Positions 9,287-18,198 are shown, counted from the stretch's first letter. The stretch is 64,000 bases of DNA from Opitutia bacterium (GCA_016187925.1 JACPIS010000010.1:62001-126000), one strand, 5' to 3'. Notes: a model not told the origin generated them from the letters alone. A program made the numbers and translations.

Positions 9287-10774
9287 GTGACCGGCTCAAG
9301 CCCCTGCCTTGCCCTCCGCCGCATCCGCAAGCGCTTCGGCGCGACGGAGGCTCTCGCGGGAGTCGACCTGACGGTGCAGCGCGGCGAGGTGCATGCCCTC
9401 ATCGGCGAAAACGGCGCCGGCAAAAGCACGCTGATGCGGATCCTCTCCGGCGTCATCCGGCCGGATGCGGGCGAGATGGAGCTGGAGGGGATGCACTACA
9501 CGCCGGCCTCGCCGGCCGAAGCCCGCCGGGCCGGCATCGCGATGGTCAACCAGGAGTTGGCGGTCGCACCGCATCTTTCTGTCGCGGACAACATCGTGCT
9601 CGGCGCCGAGCCGCTCCGCCTGGGCCTGCTGCACCACGCCGCTGTCCGGCGCCGGGCGGCCGATGCCTTGGCCGAGTTGGGACGGACGGACATCCCCTTG
9701 GACGCGGAGGTGGGCCGGCTCCCGGTCGCCGACCGCCAACTCGTGGAGATTGCGCGGGCCCTTTGCGCAGGTTGCCGGATTCTGGTGCTGGATGAGCCGA
9801 CCAGCAGTCTCGGCCGGACCGACGCAGCGCGATTGTTCGACCTGATCCGGCGGTTGCGCGCCCAAGGCCGGACCATCGTGTACATCTCGCATTTTCTGGA
9901 GGAGGTCCATGCGCTGGCGGATCGCTACACGGTCCTGCGGGATGGACGCACGGTGGCACAGGGCGAGACCCGCGCTGCCACGCCCGCGCAACTGGCAGGC
10001 CTCATGGTCGGACGGCAGCTGGAAGAATTGTACGCCCGCTCTCCGCGCCAAGCCGGGCGCACGATCATGGAGGTCGACGGACTGCGCGGGAAAAAACACG
10101 CGGCTCCGATCCGTTTCGAACTGTGCCGGGGCGAAATCCTGGGGCTCTCGGGCATCGTCGGCGCCGGGCGGAGCGAGTTGCTCCGCGCCATCTTCGCGCT
10201 CGATCCGGTCCGCTCGGGCCGCGTCAGGCTCGGCGCCTTGGCCGGACCCGCTTCGCCGCTGCACCGCTGGCGCCAAGGCGTCGGTTTCGTCAGTGAGGAT
10301 CGGAAATGCGAGGGGCTCGCCCTGGACCTCAGCGTCGAGGAGAACCTCACGCTGCCCCGGCTGCCCCGCTGGTTTTCCCCGCAGCACCTCGCCGCCGAAT
10401 GTGCGCCGTGGATCGAGCGGCTCGGCATACGCTGCCCCGACCCCGGCCTTCGCGCCGGGCAACTCTCCGGCGGCAACCAGCAGAAGGTCGCCCTCGCCCG
10501 CTTGCTGCGCACCGATTCCGACGTGCTGCTGCTGGATGAGCCGACGCGGGGCATCGATATCGGAGCCAAGCAGACCATCTACCGCCTGATCGACGAACTG
10601 GCCGGCGCCGGGAAGGCCGTGCTGATGGTCAGCAGTTACCTGCCCGAACTGCTCGGTGTCTGCGACCGCATCGCCGTCATGAGCCGCGGCGTCCTCGGCC
10701 CATTCCGTCCCGCGAGCGAATGGGACGAACACCGGATCATGCTCGCCGCCACCGCTGCCCCTCATGACCGCTGA
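9287..10774 (+). CDS. Sugar ABC transporter ATP-binding protein (RbsA-like, two ABC domains)
   Basis: This 495-residue protein starts with GTG and has two fused ABC modules, as usual for carbohydrate-uptake CUT2 ATPases. Module 1 has Walker A GENGAGKST and Walker B ILVLDEPTSS, with LPVADRQLVEIAR in the signature region. Module 2 has a degenerate Walker A (GIVGAGRSELLRAI), the signature LSGGNQQKVALAR and Walker B VLLLDEPTRG. The asymmetry between the modules is normal for RbsA-type proteins. It overlaps the permease gene by 11 bp. Confidence 0.93.
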   Translation: MTGSSPCLALRRIRKRFGATEALAGVDLTVQRGEVHALIGENGAGKSTLMRILSGVIRPDAGEMELEGMHYTPASPAEARRAGIAMVNQELAVAPHLSVADNIVLGAEPLRLGLLHHAAVRRRAADALAELGRTDIPLDAEVGRLPVADRQLVEIARALCAGCRILVLDEPTSSLGRTDAARLFDLIRRLRAQGRTIVYISHFLEEVHALADRYTVLRDGRTVAQGETRAATPAQLAGLMVGRQLEELYARSPRQAGRTIMEVDGLRGKKHAAPIRFELCRGEILGLSGIVGAGRSELLRAIFALDPVRSGRVRLGALAGPASPLHRWRQGVGFVSEDRKCEGLALDLSVEENLTLPRLPRWFSPQHLAAECAPWIERLGIRCPDPGLRAGQLSGGNQQKVALARLLRTDSDVLLLDEPTRGIDIGAKQTIYRLIDELAGAGKAVLMVSSYLPELLGVCDRIAVMSRGVLGPFRPASEWDEHRIMLAATAAPHDR

Positions 10775-11738
10775 AACATCGAGACCCACCGGCTCTCGCT
10801 GGTGGCGCCGCCTCCCGCGCTCCTACGGACCGCTGCTTGGCCTGGTCGCCGCCTGCTGCCTCTTCGCCGCGTTGCGTCCGCAGACGTTCATCTCGCGCGA
10901 CAATCTTGCGATCATCCTCCAGCAGACCGCCGTCATCGGGATATCCTCCCTTGGGATGACGCTGGTCATCATCGCGGGCGGCATCGATCTGTCGGTCGGC
11001 TCGATCATCGCGCTGGGCACGGTAGTCATCGCCCAGCTGTTGCAGCGTCACTGCCCGCCGGCCCTCGCCGCCCTCGGCGGCGTCGCCGTCTCCGCCGGAT
11101 GCGGATTGGTCTCGGGTCTTTTGATCACCCGGCTACGCCTACTGGCATTCGTAGTGACACTCGGGATGATGGGCGTGCTGCGGGGCGCCGCCAAAGGCCT
11201 CGCTGGCGAGCAACCCATCTATCCTGACGAAACCTGGCTGAACGGCCTGATGACGCTGGGCCGCGGTGGCCTGCCAACCGGTGTGTGGCTGATGCTCGTC
11301 TGCTCGGTCGTGGTCGCGCTCGGGTTGCGCCACACCCGCTTCGGCCGGCATGTCTTCGCGATCGGCTCCAACGAGCTGACCGCCCGCTTGTGCGGAGTGC
11401 CGGTGGAGCGCGTGCAGGTCGCCGTCTATGCCCTCGAGGCGGGATTCGCCGGTCTGGGGTCCGTTCTGCAATTCGCGTATCTCACGGGAGGCGATCCCAC
11501 CACTGCGGTCGGTCTGGAGTTGAACATTATCGCCGCGGTCGTGATCGGCGGCGCCAGTCTGCAAGGCGGCCGGGGCTCCGTGGGTGGCACCTTGGTCGGC
11601 GCGCTCGTCATGAGTGTGGTGGCCAACGGCTGCACCAAGCTGGGTTTGTCCAACTGGGTCCAAGAGATCGTCACGGGCGGGATTATCATCTCGGCCGTCC
11701 TGATCGACCGGATCCGCACCCAGACCCGCGAGGACTGA
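10764..11738 (+). CDS. Sugar ABC transporter permease (RbsC-like)
   Basis: This 324-residue integral membrane protein has eight to ten hydrophobic segments and the CUT2 permease signatures GMTLVIIAGGIDLSVGSIIALG and GGASLQGGRGSVGGTLVGA (quoted in part). It would form the membrane channel with the neighbouring two-domain ATPase and binding protein. Translation is probably coupled to the ATPase gene, since its ATG lies 11 bp inside it. The C-rich leader GCTGCCCCTC replaces a Shine-Dalgarno sequence. Confidence 0.93.
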   Translation: MTAETSRPTGSRWWRRLPRSYGPLLGLVAACCLFAALRPQTFISRDNLAIILQQTAVIGISSLGMTLVIIAGGIDLSVGSIIALGTVVIAQLLQRHCPPALAALGGVAVSAGCGLVSGLLITRLRLLAFVVTLGMMGVLRGAAKGLAGEQPIYPDETWLNGLMTLGRGGLPTGVWLMLVCSVVVALGLRHTRFGRHVFAIGSNELTARLCGVPVERVQVAVYALEAGFAGLGSVLQFAYLTGGDPTTAVGLELNIIAAVVIGGASLQGGRGSVGGTLVGALVMSVVANGCTKLGLSNWVQEIVTGGIIISAVLIDRIRTQTRED

Positions 11739-11760
11739 TCGTTCACCCCGTAACACACCC

Positions 11761-12756
11761 ATGACCAACCACACTCACCGGAATTCCGCCACCATACATA
11801 CCGGACGCGGAGCCCATCGGTACCGGATCGAGCACGACTGGCTCACTCCGCCGTGGGACATGAGTTGGGGCGACACCCAGGGGCTTTGCCAGGACAGCTC
11901 AGGCCGCATCTATGTCGGCCACACGGTCGGACCGGCCAGCATGCGCTCCGACGCCATCCTGGTCTTCGATGCCGCGGGCCGTTACCTGTGCGGATTCGGC
12001 GGAGAATTCCGCGGCGGAACGCATGGTCTCGCGTGCCGTCAGGAGCCGGACGGCGAGTACCTGTACGTCACCGACACCATCCGCTGCCAGTTCGCGAAGC
12101 TGACCCTGGCGGGTGAGGTCGTCTGGCGCAAAGCGTACCCGCTCGATGTGCCGGCCTATGCCGGCGCGCCTCGCAGTTTCTGCCCGACCAATTTCGCCTT
12201 CGCCCCGAACGGCGACTTCTTCCTCGCCGACGGCTACGGCTCACACTTCATCCTGCGCTACGACCGCCACGGAAACTTCCTCGCGCCGCTCGGCCGCCCG
12301 GGCACCGCGGACGGCGAATTCCGCGAGCCACACGGACTCTGGGTCGACACCCGCGGAGACGCACCGGTGCTGGTCGTGGCGGACCGGGGCAACTCGCGAC
12401 TGCAGGTGCTGACGCTCGAGGGCCGGCATCTTCGCACGGTCCAGGATTCCGCGCGGCTGCAGATGCCCTGTCATTTCGACCAGCAAGGCGAATGGCTGGT
12501 CTGCCCCGATCTCACCGGTCAGGTCTGTCTTCTGGATCGGGATTTCCAGGTCGCAGCCCAGCTCGGCGACGGACGTGCAGACAACGCTCCGCTCGGCTCG
12601 CGCCGCTGGCAATCCCGGACGGAATTCCCACCGGGAAAATTCATTTACCCGCACGCTGCGATCTTCCTGCGGGATGGCAGCATCCTGGTGGCCGAATGGG
12701 TCCTGATCGGCCGGATCACCCGTCTGATCCCGTGTGCGGCGGATCAAGTTCGTTAA
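11761..12756 (+). CDS. NHL-repeat / six-bladed beta-propeller protein
   Basis: This 331-residue protein carries repeated propeller blades: GLCQDSSGRIYVGHTV, AILVFDAAGRYLCGFG, FAPNGDFFLADGYGS, ILRYDRHGNFLAPLG and VVADRGNSRLQVLTLEG. No signal peptide is visible. It follows the permease by 22 bp and is probably the last gene of the importer operon. A lactonase-like or sugar-binding role would fit, but no catalytic residues can be assigned. Its TAA stop overlaps that of the convergent desaturase gene in the four bases TTAA (12753-12756). Confidence 0.78.
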   Translation: MTNHTHRNSATIHTGRGAHRYRIEHDWLTPPWDMSWGDTQGLCQDSSGRIYVGHTVGPASMRSDAILVFDAAGRYLCGFGGEFRGGTHGLACRQEPDGEYLYVTDTIRCQFAKLTLAGEVVWRKAYPLDVPAYAGAPRSFCPTNFAFAPNGDFFLADGYGSHFILRYDRHGNFLAPLGRPGTADGEFREPHGLWVDTRGDAPVLVVADRGNSRLQVLTLEGRHLRTVQDSARLQMPCHFDQQGEWLVCPDLTGQVCLLDRDFQVAAQLGDGRADNAPLGSRRWQSRTEFPPGKFIYPHAAIFLRDGSILVAEWVLIGRITRLIPCAADQVR

Positions 12757-13784
12757 GCCGGTATTCTGGCACTGGACGGTGCGGGCAGCCGGATCTCGGG
12801 AACGTAGCCCGGCTGCTCCTTCTGGCGGCGCTGGACCTCGTGGATTTCCCGCCAGGCGCCAACAAGTCCACTGCAAGGCGGCAGTTCGTGTCGGATGGCC
12901 TCGTGCAACCGTTTGAGGTGATAGCAGGGCACTGCCGCGTACATGTGGTGCTCGACGTGATAGTTCATGTGCCAGTACAGGAACCGCACGATCGGATTCG
13001 GCACGATCGTCCGGCAGCACAACCGAAAGTCCGAGACGTTGTCCTGCATGCCCGTATGCTGGGAATTGTTGCACAGGAACCAGAGCCAGCCGCCCACGAA
13101 CGGCCCGAAAGACACGACGACCGGGACGATCCACCACCCCAGCCAGACCGCGACGGCGAGAATCGCGAGGTGTCCGCCCAGCACGATGCGCGCCCAGCGG
13201 GTGATGTCGCGGCGCAACCCCGGCTGGTCCACGGGAACGCAAATCTGGTTCCATTCGCCCAGGAACCGGCCGCACGCGAAGTTCGTGGTGTTGTAGACCA
13301 TCCAACGGAAAAACGGCGGGTTCACCACGAGGTGGACGAGGAACACGTACAGCGAAAAATGCGTGGGCAGCATCACCTCCAGATCATCGGGCGGATGCAG
13401 CGTGTAGCGGTGATGCCGCTGGTGACTGGCGTTGAAGTGGTCGGGGTGCAGCCAGCCGAGGAACGAAAAGACCCGCGAGAAGAACCCGTTCCAAAACTTG
13501 GTGCGAAAGACCGTCCCGTGCGACAGCTCGTGCATCGCGTTCACGTAGAAGTGCGCGACCATCCCGTAGCCGAAGAGTGCGAGCAGCGCCCAACCCCAGT
13601 GGTCGTGCCGCTGCGCCCAGATGGCCGCCCCGGCGAGCGATGCCGCCACGCCCATAAACCCGAGCGACTGGCAGAAGCCGCGCCAATCGCTGCGCTGGTG
13701 CATCTGCTTGAACAGTTCCGGGGAAACGGGCGTGCGATACCAGTCGACGGCAACCGGTGCACGGTGGTCAGGAGGCGGGGGCAT
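12753..13784 (-). CDS. Membrane fatty-acid desaturase
   Basis: The ATG at 13784 gives 343 residues (MPPPPDHRAPV...); the frame is open to 13955 but the extra residues look non-native. The three histidine boxes of the di-iron desaturases are present: H85-ELS-H89, H121-QR-HH125 and H276-VE-HH280, with an additional NNSQHTG motif at about 239-245. Hydrophobic segments flank the boxes. It would introduce a double bond into an acyl chain in the membrane, or hydroxylate a related lipid; the position cannot be predicted. An inverted repeat (GGGAAATATACTTCCC) lies 4 bp upstream of the start. Confidence 0.88.
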   Translation of the reverse strand: MPPPPDHRAPVAVDWYRTPVSPELFKQMHQRSDWRGFCQSLGFMGVAASLAGAAIWAQRHDHWGWALLALFGYGMVAHFYVNAMHELSHGTVFRTKFWNGFFSRVFSFLGWLHPDHFNASHQRHHRYTLHPPDDLEVMLPTHFSLYVFLVHLVVNPPFFRWMVYNTTNFACGRFLGEWNQICVPVDQPGLRRDITRWARIVLGGHLAILAVAVWLGWWIVPVVVSFGPFVGGWLWFLCNNSQHTGMQDNVSDFRLCCRTIVPNPIVRFLYWHMNYHVEHHMYAAVPCYHLKRLHEAIRHELPPCSGLVGAWREIHEVQRRQKEQPGYVPEIRLPAPSSARIPA

Positions 13785-14174
13785 TGCGGGAAATATACTT
13801 CCCCGCCTGCCGCCTGTCGTGTCCCTGAATTTGATGACAAATCCAGTCTCAGGGTTGCTCCGCCCGGTTTTGGCCTCAGCATTGCGTTTTCTCGCTCGGG
13901 TTGGGCAGGCATATTTCCACACCCATTTCGGCCACCAGCATAGCTTCAGTTGCATCTAACTGCGGGCAATGATGGCGGAAATCGGTATTTGAGCAAAGTG
14001 AGCAAAGCACAACGAGAGTGTGCGGAGACATGCAAAGTCGGCTTTGCTCTTTGTTTGACTGCTCCCTCCCAGAAAGGATGCCTTGGTTCGTATTTTACTT
14101 TCGCTTGGCCAGCCATTCGACGCGCCGTCCAAGCACGGCTTGCTCATGGCCTGCGGCCTGCGTTTCCGCTGATT
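13785..14174. other. Intergenic region with small palindromes, less GC-rich than neighbours
   Basis: No convincing gene lies in these 390 bp between the divergent desaturase and GIY-YIG genes. It holds a tandem GAGCAAAG pair (13991-14006 area), a perfect hairpin GCAAAG-TCGG-CTTTGC at 14032-14047 and a second short one (CAAGC-ACG-GCTTG) around 14131-14143. The base composition is visibly less GC-rich than the flanking genes. Confidence 0.5.
13788..13803 (-). repeat. Inverted repeat just upstream of the desaturase
   Basis: GGGAA and TTCCC flank a 6-base spacer (ATATAC), directly before the start codon. The position fits an operator or a ribosome-access structure. It is short and could be chance. 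Confidence 0.3.
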
Positions 14175-14552
14175 ATGAATGCTTTGAAAGCCAAGGCGCG
14201 GCGAATGGCTCCGAGCCTGTCGAGGGGCCGGTCAGTGGTGTATTTCCTCCGGCTGAAATCCGGTGTCATTTATGTGGGCTGCTCAACCGATCTTGAGCAA
14301 AGGCTCGAGGAGCATCTCGCCGGGCACGCCTGCCGAACCACCCGCTTGGACCAGCCAACGGAATTGTTGCGGATCGAGCCACTGGGCTCATTCTCCGAAG
14401 CGCGCCAGCGCGAAGCCCAACTCAAACGCTGGTCGCGGGCCAAGAAGGAAGCATTGATTCGCGACGACCTGACCACACTCCGCCATTTGAGCCACTCCCG
14501 ACCGTCCGCCAAGAATAAGCAACCCCCGCCTCCGTATCGACCGAGCCGATGA
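14175..14552 (+). CDS. GIY-YIG domain protein
   Basis: The ATG at 14175 gives 125 residues; an alternative in-frame ATG is at 14205. The GIY-YIG core is VVYFLRLKSGVIYVGCSTDLEQRLEEH (quoted in part), followed by LLRIEPLGSFSEARQREAQLK. The first motif is VYF and the second IYVG, within family tolerance. Small stand-alone proteins of this kind are common and poorly understood; some act as nucleases. The stop codon overlaps the ATG of the next gene (ATGA), so the two are probably co-transcribed. Small palindromes lie upstream. Confidence 0.75.
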   Translation: MNALKAKARRMAPSLSRGRSVVYFLRLKSGVIYVGCSTDLEQRLEEHLAGHACRTTRLDQPTELLRIEPLGSFSEARQREAQLKRWSRAKKEALIRDDLTTLRHLSHSRPSAKNKQPPPPYRPSR

Positions 14553-14884
14553 TCGAACCACAACAGCGCCGACAGGCGTTCCGGCAGGGCGTGGCGGGGG
14601 TTTTCGCCGCGTTGGCATGGCTGTTCCTGCTGGGAAAGGGCAGCGCCCACTTCCCGCCACCGCAGGCGGGATGGCTGTGGGTGGTCGTGCGGCTGCTTCT
14701 CGCGCTCGGCCTCGCGCTCGCCATCATCGGTGTCTGGCGGCTCAGCGTCGCCCGCGACCGGCGCTGGGACGGCCTGGGCATCGCCGCCTTCGGCCTGCTG
14801 CTGCTTCCGGGGATACCGCTCCTGCTGCTGTTTCTCTTCATGCTCTTGACGAGCTTCCTCGGAGGAATCTTCGGCGGAAGTTAA
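14549..14884 (+). CDS. Small membrane protein of unknown function
   Basis: This 111-residue protein has three hydrophobic segments: FAALAWLFLLG, LWVVVRLLLALGLALAIIGVW and AAFGLLLLPGIPLLLLFLFM (each quoted in part). It overlaps the GIY-YIG gene by the four bases ATGA. I do not recognise the family. The strong hydrophobic pattern and the coupled start support a real gene. Confidence 0.6.
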   Translation: MIEPQQRRQAFRQGVAGVFAALAWLFLLGKGSAHFPPPQAGWLWVVVRLLLALGLALAIIGVWRLSVARDRRWDGLGIAAFGLLLLPGIPLLLLFLFMLLTSFLGGIFGGS

Positions 14885-14950
14885 CGCAGCCTCCCGCCCG
14901 CGAACACAACCACGGGCGGGCCGGCGGATTTTTTGCCGCGGGATGCCGGT

Positions 14951-15880
14951 TTACGGCCGGCCGTTTCCGAGGCCTTGGATGAATTCCCGCAACGCCGCGC
15001 CGATCTCGTGGGGTGAGTCCTCCTGGAGGTAGTGGATGCCGCTGACGGTGACTTCGCGCTGGTTTGGCCACGTGCGACAGAAGTCGAGGGCGCGCCCCGT
15101 CAGCAGCGCACCGGGCGTGGCGGAGATCAGCAGCTTCGGCAGCGGACTCGTCGCCAGCCAGCGGCCGTATTTTTCCACGATGGCGGCGACATCCGCCGGC
15201 TGGCCGTCGATGGGCAGCTCGCGCGGCCACACGAGCGTGGGCCGGCGCGACTCCCGGTCGGGAAACGGCGCGTGATAGGCGGCCATCTCCTCATCGGACA
15301 GCGGCCGCAACACGCTTCGAGGCAGCACCGTCCCGATGAAGAAATTCTCCTCGAGGATCATCCTTTCGCCCTGCTCCATGCGGAGCGCACGGAAAATCGC
15401 ATCGCGGCCGGCGGGAAAATCCGTCCACGCGCGCGGCTGGACGAGCGCCTCCATGTAGGCGATGGCCTTGATCTGCCCGGGAAAGCGGCACGCGCGGTGG
15501 AAACCCAAGGCCGAGCCCCAGTCGTGCAGCACGAGCGTGATGTTGCCGGTGAGGTTCAGCGCGTCGAACCAGGCATCGAGATAGCGCGCGTGGTCGGCGA
15601 AGCGGTAGGCGTTGCCCGGGGATTTGCCGGAGCGCCCCATGCCCACGAGATCGGGCGCAAGGACACGACCGAGGCCGGCGAGGTGCGGGATGATGTTCCG
15701 CCAGAGGTAGGCGGAGGTCGGGTTGCCGTGCAGCAACACGATGGGGTCGCCATGGCCGACCTCGACGTAACTCATCTCGGTATCGAGCACGCGCACCCGT
15801 TGGCGCGGATGCGGATCGGCGCTGGAAATCGGCGCGCGGGAGGGAACGAGGGATGGAGTGAGAGCGGATGCTTGGGTCAT
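14951..15880 (-). CDS. dhaA: Haloalkane dehalogenase (HLD-II type)
   Basis: This 309-residue alpha/beta hydrolase has the full set of haloalkane dehalogenase residues: nucleophile D120 followed by W121 ([11 protein letters not shown]), acid E144 (AYMEALVQP), base H291 (DSPHEIG) and halide-binding N53 in [11 protein letters not shown]. Acid at the E144 position and N53 place it in subfamily II with DhaA and LinB. It would cleave carbon-halogen bonds in haloalkanes, giving alcohol and halide. It lies 16 bp after the DoxX gene, so the two form an operon divergent from a MocR regulator. Natural substrate unknown. Confidence 0.9.
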   Translation of the reverse strand: MTQASALTPSLVPSRAPISSADPHPRQRVRVLDTEMSYVEVGHGDPIVLLHGNPTSAYLWRNIIPHLAGLGRVLAPDLVGMGRSGKSPGNAYRFADHARYLDAWFDALNLTGNITLVLHDWGSALGFHRACRFPGQIKAIAYMEALVQPRAWTDFPAGRDAIFRALRMEQGERMILEENFFIGTVLPRSVLRPLSDEEMAAYHAPFPDRESRRPTLVWPRELPIDGQPADVAAIVEKYGRWLATSPLPKLLISATPGALLTGRALDFCRTWPNQREVTVSGIHYLQEDSPHEIGAALREFIQGLGNGRP

Positions 15881-15896
15881 GGTGAAAAAACAACGC

Positions 15897-16328
15897 TCAA
15901 CGCGCGGGAGGTATGCCCCGCGGCGTCAGGTAGGCGTCGAGGCTCCAGCGGTAGGCGGGCACCGTGGCCAGCAGGAAGGCCGAGGCGGAGTCGACGAACA
16001 CCGAGTAGTCCAGCGCTTCCTTCACGCCGAAAGAGCAGGTCATCGCCAGCGCGAAGGTGAGCGTCAGACCCGCCGCGCCGAGTGCGGCCCAGCGCGTCTT
16101 GTATCCGACGAGCAGCAGCAACGGCAGGATGGTCTCGAGCACCGTCGCCGCCACCGCCAGGTAGGGAACCGCCGCCGCCGGCGCGAAAGAGTTCACTTGC
16201 GCCGCGTACTCGAGGAAGTTCTGCCAGCCCTTGCCCCACAGCCCAAGGCGGGAGCCGACCGGCGAGAGAAAATTCACCGCCGTGGCCAGGCGCAGCAGCA
16301 GCACGGCGAGATCGTGGTATTTCGTCAT
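15897..16328 (-). CDS. DoxX family membrane protein
   Basis: The ATG at 16328 gives 143 residues with four hydrophobic helices, typical of the DoxX/DoxD group ([40 protein letters not shown]). The longer open frame runs back across the MocR gene on the other strand and is not coding. DoxX-like proteins are linked to redox or quinone-coupled reactions, but the role of this one is unknown. It is the first gene of the doxX-dhaA pair and diverges from the MocR gene. Confidence 0.8.
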   Translation of the reverse strand: MTKYHDLAVLLLRLATAVNFLSPVGSRLGLWGKGWQNFLEYAAQVNSFAPAAAVPYLAVAATVLETILPLLLLVGYKTRWAALGAAGLTLTFALAMTCSFGVKEALDYSVFVDSASAFLLATVPAYRWSLDAYLTPRGIPPAR

Positions 16329-16433
16329 AGGAAGGAGGCGAAGTCGGTTCGTTTCATGATTGTGCGCCGAAAATCTACCAAGCCGATGGTCTTGCCGATA
16401 GAGCCATATACCGCATGTTGGGCAGACCACTTC
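16329..16433. promoter_or_regulatory. Divergent promoter region between doxX-dhaA and the MocR gene
   Basis: This 105-bp gap holds an imperfect inverted repeat, TGGTCTTGCC at 16387-16396 and GGCAGACCA at 16421-16429, differing by one base in the right arm. It brackets an AT-rich CCATATA stretch and ends 5 bp before the MocR start codon. MocR-type regulators typically bind such divergent regions; that this repeat is the operator is inference. Confidence 0.4.
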
Positions 16434-17969
16434 ATGGCCAAGAGCACCCGCTTCCAGGAACTGCCGCTCGGCCCGCGCCCGGCGGACACGCCGATCCACC
16501 GCTGGCTCTACGACGAGCTGCGCCGCGCCATCCTCGGCGGCCGGCTGAAAACCGGCGCTCGCCTGCCCTCGACGCGCGAGCTCGCCCGCCAGCAATCGGT
16601 CGCGCGCACCACGGTCGTCGCCGTGTTCGAGCAGCTCCTGATGGAAGGCTACATCGCGAGCCAGGTCGGCTCGGGCACCGTGGTGGCAGGCCGCCTGCCG
16701 GACCGCTTCACCGCCGCGCCGCGTGCTGGCACCCGCCCGGTGGCGGCGCCGGCCCGCGCAATGCCGTCCGCCGGGACGGCTGCCCCGCAGCTTTCTCTCC
16801 CGCCGCCCGAGTCCGGCGTGCGCGCGTTCCGGCTGCACGAGCCGGGCATCGACTGTTTCCCCGTGCAAAAGTGGGCGCAACTGGCCGCGCGCCGGCTGCG
16901 GCTCAGCCCGGCACGGCTGCTGGGCCGGGGCGATGCGCGCGGCTACGCCCCGCTGCGGGAGGCGGTCACCAGCTACCTCAACACGGCGCGCGGCGTGCAT
17001 TGCGACGCCGCGCAGGTCGTCATCGTCTCCGGCACCCAGCAGGCGCTGGACTACGTCGCGCGCCTGACGCTCCGGCCGGGCGACCCGGTGTGGCTCGAGG
17101 AGCCCGGTTACCTTGGTGCGCGGGTTGTCTTCCGTCACAGCGGCGCCCGGCTCGTCCCGGTGCCCGTCGACCAAGCGGGGCTCGACGTGGCGGCCGCACT
17201 CCAACGCGAACCCGACCCGAAGCTCGTCTATATCACCCCGGCGCACCAATTCCCGCTCGGCATGGCCTTGTCGCTCGAGCGCCGCCTCGCGCTGCTCGCC
17301 CACGCCGAACGCAGGCGCTGCTGGATCTTCGAGGACGATTTCGACGGCGAATACCGCTACGACGTCCGGCCCATCGGGGCGCTGCAGGGGCACGACCGCT
17401 GCCACTCGGTGATCTACGCGGGCAGCTTCAACAAGATGATGTTCTCCTCGCTGCGGCTCGGGTACGTCGTGCTGCCGCCGGCGCTGGTGGAGCCGTTCCT
17501 CGCCCTGCGCTCCGCGGTGGACCGCTATCCGCCCACGCTCGAACAGGCCGTGCTCGCGGACTTCATGCAGGAGGGCTGCTTCGACCGCCACATCCGCAAA
17601 TCGCGCGCGCTCTATCTGGAGCGGCGCGATGCGCTGCTGGCCGCCGGCACGCGGCGGCTGGCCGGACTGCTCGACCTGCAGCCGACCAACGCGGGCTTCC
17701 ACCTGCTCGGCGCATTGCCCGCCACCATCCCCGACCAGGAAGCGCAGACGGCTGCGGCCGCGCAGGGCGTCGAGGTCACGCCGCTCTCGAATTTTTATCT
17801 CACCAAACCGGCGGGCAACGGGCTGCTGCTCGGGTTCGCGCCGGTCGGGGTCGGCGCCATCGCCCACGGGGTGGAGCGCCTGGCCCGCGTGCTGGAGAAG
17901 TTCCCCGGGGCCCGGCGCCCGGCCCACTCCGCTTCGCCGCTCAAGAAAGCGCGAAAAAATCCGATATGA
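16434..17969 (+). CDS. MocR/PdxR-type transcriptional regulator (GntR-HTH fused to aminotransferase fold)
   Basis: The ATG at 16434 gives 511 residues (MAKSTRFQELPLG...). Residues about 15-80 are a GntR winged helix (YDELRRAILGGRLKTGARLPSTRELARQ, quoted in part; TVVAVFEQL). The rest is a fold-type I aminotransferase domain with the probable PLP lysine K334 in YAGSFNKMMFSSLRLGY and the FEDDFDGEYRYD motif. MocR proteins sense a metabolite through PLP and usually control a neighbouring or divergent gene. Here the divergent partner is doxX-dhaA, an unusual target for this family. Confidence 0.9.
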   Translation: MAKSTRFQELPLGPRPADTPIHRWLYDELRRAILGGRLKTGARLPSTRELARQQSVARTTVVAVFEQLLMEGYIASQVGSGTVVAGRLPDRFTAAPRAGTRPVAAPARAMPSAGTAAPQLSLPPPESGVRAFRLHEPGIDCFPVQKWAQLAARRLRLSPARLLGRGDARGYAPLREAVTSYLNTARGVHCDAAQVVIVSGTQQALDYVARLTLRPGDPVWLEEPGYLGARVVFRHSGARLVPVPVDQAGLDVAAALQREPDPKLVYITPAHQFPLGMALSLERRLALLAHAERRRCWIFEDDFDGEYRYDVRPIGALQGHDRCHSVIYAGSFNKMMFSSLRLGYVVLPPALVEPFLALRSAVDRYPPTLEQAVLADFMQEGCFDRHIRKSRALYLERRDALLAAGTRRLAGLLDLQPTNAGFHLLGALPATIPDQEAQTAAAAQGVEVTPLSNFYLTKPAGNGLLLGFAPVGVGAIAHGVERLARVLEKFPGARRPAHSASPLKKARKNPI

Positions 17970-17975
17970 AGGAGC

Positions 17976-18170
17976 ATGGCTACCCACTACCCCACCACCC
18001 GTCAGACCCGTGAAGCGGCCCAGGCCGCCGGGCTGCGGCGCGATGTGACGTGGGGGCGCATCCTGTTCGTGCCACCGGAACTCCAACCGCATGTGATCTT
18101 CGATCCCCTGCCCTTCCGCGCGCACGAGTTCGCTCCCGTGCGAAGCAGGAAGTCGCCCTACACGCGCTGA
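17976..18170 (+). CDS. Small orphan protein
   Basis: This 64-residue basic protein starts 6 bp after the MocR stop codon. Unlike most genes here it has a good Shine-Dalgarno sequence (AAGGAGC before the ATG), and a rho-independent terminator follows 28 bp after its stop codon. Those two signals are the reason to call it real. The sequence has RDVTWGRILFVPPELQPHV, with no domain I recognise. Confidence 0.5.
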   Translation: MATHYPTTRQTREAAQAAGLRRDVTWGRILFVPPELQPHVIFDPLPFRAHEFAPVRSRKSPYTR

Positions 18171-18198
18171 GCGCCGTCCCTCCCCTTTCCCCTTCCGC

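Noticed and set aside
7969-9456. Long minus-strand open frame continuing from the GH5 gene through the importer genes.
   Set aside because: It is the antisense of the binding-protein gene; high GC keeps antisense frames open. The GH5 protein begins with a signal peptide at 7968.
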